NCBI RefSeq assembly: GCF_000716545.1
Contig: NZ_JNWZ01000050.1
Location: 1 to 64,000, forward strand
DNA: 64,000 nt
Direction of reading: 5' to 3'
From: Kitasatospora phosalacinea
GTDB taxonomy: Bacteria; Actinomycetota; Actinomycetes; Streptomycetales; Streptomycetaceae
Below the pieces are notes generated by a model. That model ran no database searches. It saw only the letters and a program-made list of their open reading frames with translations, and was not told where the DNA came from. A program made the translations under genes and the position numbers. This document shows, piece by piece, positions 60,025 through 64,000 of the stretch; the first letter of the stretch is position 1, and every line of letters starts with the position of its first letter.

Positions 60025-62160
60025 ATGTCAGGAAGCGTACGGCTGGAAGACGGCGGCCGCGGCGAACTGCTGATCACCGCCGACGGCACCTTCCGCGCCA
60101 CCCGCGCCGACCGCGAGCGGACCGGTCGGATCGACCCCGCGCTGATCCGCCGCGTCCTCGCCGGAACCGGCCCGCTCCCCGCCCCCGCACCCGTCGACAC
60201 CCCGGCCGCCGGGCGGCGGCTCACCGTCCAGGGCCGGCCCGGGCAGCCCGACCGGCAGTGGACCGACGGCACCGACGCGCCCGTCCCCGACTCCGCCGCC
60301 GTGCTCGACGCGCTGCTCGCCCAGGCCCTCGGCGAAGCCGCCGACCCCGCGGCGCTGCCCGCCGCGCTGGCCCGCACCGAGCCCGCCGCCGGAACCGCCC
60401 GCAGCGCCGCCGCGGTCGGCACCGTGGCTGGCCGGGCCGCGTACGCCCTGGTCGAGGCGGACGGCGCGTTCGGCCTCACCGCGCTGGACGACGCGACCCC
60501 GCTCGGCGGCTCCGACGCCGACGCCGGGCTCGCCCCCACCGCCGTCGCGCTCGGCGAGGCCGGCGGACGCTCGCTGTTCGCGGTCGGCAGCACCGACGGC
60601 TCGGTCCAGGTCTGGGACGCCGTCACCGGCGCCGTCGCGCACGGCACCACTGGCGGCGAGGGCGCCCAGGCCGTCGCCGCGCTGGTCTGCCGGGACGTCC
60701 CGGTGGCGTTCTCGGCCGGGCAGTCCGGCGACCTGCGGGCCGTCCGCGCCGACGACGGCCGGGTGCTGGGCACCCTGTCCACCGGCGGCCGGGGCGCGAC
60801 CGTGCTGCGCGCCGCGCACTGCGCCGGGGTGGACCTGCTCGCCGCCGCCTCCCCCGACGGCACCGTCCGGGTCTGGGACGCCGGGAGCGGCGACCTGATG
60901 CACCTGCTGGTCGGCCACCGCGGCGAGGTGCTGGCGCTGGCCGTGCTCACCGTCGACAACCAGGCCGTGCTGGCCTCCGCCGGGCAGGACCGCCGGATCC
61001 GGCTCTGGGACCTCGCCACCGGCCAGTCGGTCGCCGAACTCGACGGCCACACCGGCACCGTGACCGCCCTCGCCTTCACCACCCTCGCCGACCGGCCCGT
61101 CCTCGCCTCCTGCGCGCTGGACGGCACCGTCCGCACCTGGGACGTCTACGACGGCCGCCCGCTGCACGGCTGGCCGGCCGGCGAGTGGCTCACCGCGCTC
61201 GCCGCCGTGGGGGACGCGCTGTACACCGGCGACGAGACCGGCCGGATCACCGTCTGGGACGCCGCCACCGGCACGACCGCCCCGACGGCCGTGCCCGCCG
61301 GACGCCCCGGCAGCCCGCTCACCGCGCTGGCCGCCGGCACCCTGCACGGCCGCCCGGTGCTCGCCGCCGGGTTCGGCGACGGCGCGCTCGCCGTCTGGGA
61401 CGCGCCCACCGGGGGCCAACTCCTCGACCTGCCGGGCGAGGGCGGGCCCGTCCACAGCCTCGACCTCACCGCCGACCTGCTGCTCTGCGGCACCTCGGCC
61501 GGCGCCGTCCGCAGTCACCGCCTCGCCGACGGCACCGCGAACCCGCTGCCCGTCCCGCACGCCGGGCCGGTCGCCGGGATCGCCTTCACCCCCGGCGAGC
61601 AGCCGCTGCTGGCCTCCGCCGGACGCGACGGCGCGATCGCCGTCCGGGACGCCGCCACCGGCGCCGACAGCCGCCGCTTCGCCACCGGGCGCGGCCCGTT
61701 CACCGCGCTGGCCGCCACCGTGGCGGACGGCCAGCCGATCCTGGCCACCGCCGGCGAGGACCTGGTGGTGCGCCTGTGGCACGCCGTCAGCGGCGCGGCC
61801 GGGCCGGTCTGCACCGGGCTCCCGCTCGCCGCTGAGGTGCTGTCGTTCGCCGTGCTCGGCGGCCGCCCCGTGGTGATCGCCGGCGCGGGCGACGGCACCG
61901 TCCTGGTCTGGGACGTCCAGAACGGCGGCCGCACCGCGGAGTTGGCCGGCGGCGGCGCGGCCGTCCGGGCCGTGGTCGGCCGCGAGTTCGACGGCGAGGC
62001 GCTGCTCGCGGCGGGGGACGCCGCCGGCACCCTGCGGCTGTGGCACCTCTCCAGCGCCTCCCTGCTCAACGAGGCGGCCCTGGACGGAACCCCGCTGGCC
62101 ATCGATCTCGACGAGGCCGGCCTGCGGATCGTCACCCCGGGCGGAGCGGTCACCCTCTGA
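60025..62160 (+). CDS. WD40 beta-propeller protein
   Basis: 711 residues, no signal peptide. A short N-terminal domain (about 1-120) starting VRLEDGGRGELLITADGTFR is followed by at least ten WD40 blades, each ending in a variant of WDxxTG (VQVWDAVTG, VRVWDAGSG, IRLWDLATG, VRTWDVYDG, ITVWDAATG, LAVWDAPTG, IAVRDAATG, VRLWHAVSG, VLVWDVQNG, LRLWHLSS). Probably a scaffold with one 14-blade or two 7-blade propellers. ATG 60025 has aggag 7 bases upstream. It precedes an ESX/WXG gene pair. Confidence 0.88.
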   Translation: MSGSVRLEDGGRGELLITADGTFRATRADRERTGRIDPALIRRVLAGTGPLPAPAPVDTPAAGRRLTVQGRPGQPDRQWTDGTDAPVPDSAAVLDALLAQALGEAADPAALPAALARTEPAAGTARSAAAVGTVAGRAAYALVEADGAFGLTALDDATPLGGSDADAGLAPTAVALGEAGGRSLFAVGSTDGSVQVWDAVTGAVAHGTTGGEGAQAVAALVCRDVPVAFSAGQSGDLRAVRADDGRVLGTLSTGGRGATVLRAAHCAGVDLLAAASPDGTVRVWDAGSGDLMHLLVGHRGEVLALAVLTVDNQAVLASAGQDRRIRLWDLATGQSVAELDGHTGTVTALAFTTLADRPVLASCALDGTVRTWDVYDGRPLHGWPAGEWLTALAAVGDALYTGDETGRITVWDAATGTTAPTAVPAGRPGSPLTALAAGTLHGRPVLAAGFGDGALAVWDAPTGGQLLDLPGEGGPVHSLDLTADLLLCGTSAGAVRSHRLADGTANPLPVPHAGPVAGIAFTPGEQPLLASAGRDGAIAVRDAATGADSRRFATGRGPFTALAATVADGQPILATAGEDLVVRLWHAVSGAAGPVCTGLPLAAEVLSFAVLGGRPVVIAGAGDGTVLVWDVQNGGRTAELAGGGAAVRAVVGREFDGEALLAAGDAAGTLRLWHLSSASLLNEAALDGTPLAIDLDEAGLRIVTPGGAVTL

Positions 62161-62505
62161 CGCGCATTCTCCACAGGAAATTCACCATCGACCCGGAGCG
62201 GGCACTTCCGGTCTTTACTTCCCCTTGCCGGTTCACGTCGTGAATTTACCTGCTGCATGCCTTCCGGTCTCCTCCGCGACTCGACGGCATGTCAGGATCA
62301 CGCCGGGGTGACAGGTTGTCACCCCGGCACGTCCGACCGGCTGGGAGCGCTTCCACCGGCGGGTTAGGGTAGCCGTGGAATGGGTCCGGTGCGGGCATGG
62401 CACGGGCACGTCCGGGCTGCTCCGGCCCGGTCCCGGCATGCCCGGCACGGGTCGTCGGCGCGGATGCGTGCCGACCGGGGGCGGCGGAGTTCGGAGGATG
62501 CGCAA
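62161..62505. promoter_or_regulatory. 345-bp intergenic region with hairpin, before the ESX-type genes
   Basis: No gene. A perfect 12-bp stem with 3-base loop (62302-62313 with 62317-62328) may terminate the WD40 transcript or serve as an operator. TTCACGTCGTGAA (62232-62244) is a second palindrome in an A/T-richer stretch (about 62165-62250) that probably carries the promoter. Confidence 0.5.
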
Positions 62506-63339
62506 GTGGCGGACGAGACGGTCTGGATCGACCTCGACGAGGTCGAGGCAGCGGCGAAGAAGATCCTCGGGCTGCTGGACGAACTGAACGGTCCGGCCAA
62601 CAAGTTGGCGGCCAAGGTCAAGCAGGTGCAGGAGTCCGTCTACGGAACCGACCTGGTCGGCAAGGCGATCCAGGGCGGCAGTTCCTCCGTCGGCGGCCTC
62701 GCCCAGCACCAGCAACAGGTCCTGGAGGGCATCCAGGCGCTGATCCAGAACGCCACCGCGGTGGGTGAGAACCTCCGCACCATGGCGGCCAGGCACCGCG
62801 CCAACGACGAGCAGCAGGCCACCGGACTCGGCGGGATCACCGACACCGGTGCCATGCCCTCCGACCCCCAGCTGGCCGGCCTGCGCATCGCCTCCGCCGG
62901 AACGACGGCCGGCACACCGGTGTACGGGGCGCCGGACTACGAGACGTCGGTGTCCACGGGCACCGCGTACGGGACGCCCGCGGAGACGGTGGCGGGCACG
63001 CCCGCGTACCGGGTGCGGGGGCAGGCGGAGGCCGTGGCGGGCACGCCCGCGTACCGGGTGCAGGGACGGGTGGAGACGGCGGAGGCCACGCCCGAGTACC
63101 TGGTGCGGGGGCGGACGGAGACGGTGGAGGCCACGCCGGAGCACGAGGGACGGCGGCTGCTGGAGACGGAGGCGGCCAGGCCCGCGCACCCGGTGGTCCC
63201 CGCCTCGCCGCCGCCCATCGAAGGGCTCGGCGACCTCGACCCGGACAGCGACTACCAGGCCACGGAAGCACCCACGCTCGACTACAACACCCCGCCGCCG
63301 ATCTACATGGGGCCGGGCATGTGGGGCCCGGCCATCTGA
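62506..63339 (+). CDS. WXG100-like protein with 15-residue repeats in its tail
   Basis: 277 residues. The N-terminal about 105 residues are helical with a turn VYGTDLVGKAI (Y46-G47) aligned to the W-G-x-D-x-x-G turn of WXG100 relatives, followed by AARHRANDEQQ. The tail contains 15-residue repeats starting TPAYRVRGQAEAVAG, TPAYRVQGRVETAEA and TPEYLVRGRTETVEA, plus a decayed fourth, then an acidic/Pro-rich end with MGPGMWGPAI. GTG 62506 has ggagga 7 bases upstream. It is the probable ESX-exported partner of the following gene. Confidence 0.75.
   Translation: MADETVWIDLDEVEAAAKKILGLLDELNGPANKLAAKVKQVQESVYGTDLVGKAIQGGSSSVGGLAQHQQQVLEGIQALIQNATAVGENLRTMAARHRANDEQQATGLGGITDTGAMPSDPQLAGLRIASAGTTAGTPVYGAPDYETSVSTGTAYGTPAETVAGTPAYRVRGQAEAVAGTPAYRVQGRVETAEATPEYLVRGRTETVEATPEHEGRRLLETEAARPAHPVVPASPPPIEGLGDLDPDSDYQATEAPTLDYNTPPPIYMGPGMWGPAI
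62998..63177 (+). repeat. In-frame 45-bp tandem repeats
   Basis: Units at 62998, 63043, 63088 and 63133, 45 bp each, inside the WXG-like gene; the last and a partial one before 62998 are degenerate. Confidence 0.85.
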
Positions 63340-63460
63340 CGCCGCCGGCGGGCGCCCCGCCCCGCCGAACCGAACCGGAAACGACGTCCCCACCGGGCCG
63401 TCCGCCCCGCCGTAGGGCACCCTCCCGACCTCGACCGCACCCCTCCGGAGACCCGCCGCC

Positions 63461-64000
63461 ATGATCGAGCTGCCCGCCGACCTCGCCGAGGTGCTCAAGA
63501 CCGTCCAGAGCAACGAGCTCGGCGCCGACATCACCTTCCCCGACGGCGACGAGGAGCTGCTCGCCGAACTCGGAGCCGCCTGGGCCGCCTGGAACGAGGT
63601 GGCCGAGAGCCACGTCGTGGCGATCGTCGAGGCCGCCCAGCGGGCCATGGCGAGCATGTCCGGGCCCGCCGCCGACAGCTTCTCCCAGTACCTGAAGAAG
63701 TTCGCCGGCGGTGAGGGCTCGCACGTCACCACCACCATCCAGTCGGGGCACCTGATGGCCGCCTCGCTGCAGAACGCCGCGCAGACGGTGGGCGACGCCA
63801 AGACCGAGATGATCCGCGAACTCCAGTACGCCAAGGACTACATAGCCGCCCACCCGGCCGGGAAGCACGACGACATCGCGAAGTCCGAGGGCGTCAAGCA
63901 GGCCGCCACCCTGTACCACCAGTACGTCAGCGGGGTCGGCGGCCACGTGGACGCCATGCTCCGGCAGAACGCCGACCACATCACCGACATGACCGGCATG
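63461..64000 (+). CDS. ESX/WXG-type N-terminal domain of a probable polymorphic toxin (partial)
   Basis: ATG 63461 (ccggag 10 bases upstream) opens 180 codons with no stop before the window end. The start IELPADLAEVLKTVQSNELG, then FPDGDEELLAELGAAWAAWN, matches the N-terminal helical domain of large WXG-superfamily effectors (CpnT-like), which carry a C-terminal toxin and an immunity gene behind them. Long helices follow (VVAIVEAAQRAMASMSGPAA, AASLQNAAQTVGDAKTEMI). The toxin part lies beyond the window. It follows the repeat-bearing WXG gene by 121 bp. Confidence 0.75.
   Translation, partial: MIELPADLAEVLKTVQSNELGADITFPDGDEELLAELGAAWAAWNEVAESHVVAIVEAAQRAMASMSGPAADSFSQYLKKFAGGEGSHVTTTIQSGHLMAASLQNAAQTVGDAKTEMIRELQYAKDYIAAHPAGKHDDIAKSEGVKQAATLYHQYVSGVGGHVDAMLRQNADHITDMTGM

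Noticed and set aside
1..64000. CRISPR arrays, rRNA/tRNA genes, insertion sequences, integrase or att sites
   Set aside because: None was found by reading; the tandem repeats present are short, lack spacers and have no associated genes.

Overview
The window is high-GC actinomycete chromosome, most likely Streptomycetaceae (Streptomyces or Kitasatospora). The evidence is strong G/C third-position bias, GTG/TTG starts, an SsgA-like sporulation protein, an NsdA-like TPR regulator, an ECF41 sigma factor, a class F sortase, ESX/WXG-type genes and many LysR, TetR and LuxR regulators. No rRNA, tRNA, CRISPR array, transposase or integrase was seen.

Layout. 1-5.1 kb: end of a probable sugar-binding lipoprotein gene, a Tat-exported GH5 mannanase, a class A penicillin-binding protein with an altered SxxK motif, and a polysaccharide-deacetylase-like protein. 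5.3-7.4 kb: two tandem remnants of Imm49 immunity genes, a WXG100-like gene, and a zinc-ribbon/HNH nuclease that may restrict modified DNA. 7.5-12.8 kb: a secreted barrel protein, an ABC exporter whose permease is frameshifted, a class F sortase coupled to a surface protein, and a membrane-anchor remnant. 12.8-20.2 kb: ArAE and MFS transporters, GlxA/AraC, XRE and LuxR regulators, and a second frameshifted gene.

20.5-28.1 kb is a compact operon: dipeptide-type ABC permeases, two ATPases and a binding lipoprotein, followed by two flavin-dependent monooxygenases. It probably takes up and oxidises an organosulfur or similar small molecule. A 52-codon ORF leads into the operon by a GTGA overlap. 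A sequence-related 53-codon ORF leads into the MFS gene at 14.3 kb in exactly the same way. 28.1-34.7 kb holds an ArsR-type regulator divergent from a peptide deformylase across TTTGCAAA repeats, a LysR/MFS pair, a hydrolase, and ECF41. 34.9-42.7 kb holds a WD40/P-loop protein, a small gene plus a thioesterase, the NsdA-like regulator, and an SsgA-like gene coupled to a short upstream gene.

43-57.9 kb: an M9 collagenase-like protease and a LysR gene whose promoters share a palindromic half-site; a PIG-L deacetylase; a TetR/GH-A pair around a perfect palindrome; a DUF2071-membrane chimera; a long-form GAPDH gene behind 16-bp repeats; a CGNR/metallo-hydrolase pair separated by two identical-geometry operators; a lipoprotein; a SNF2 helicase and an MDR reductase. 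58-64 kb: LysR, GNAT, a WD40 propeller protein, then two ESX/WXG-type genes, the last cut by the window edge and probably the N-terminus of a polymorphic toxin.
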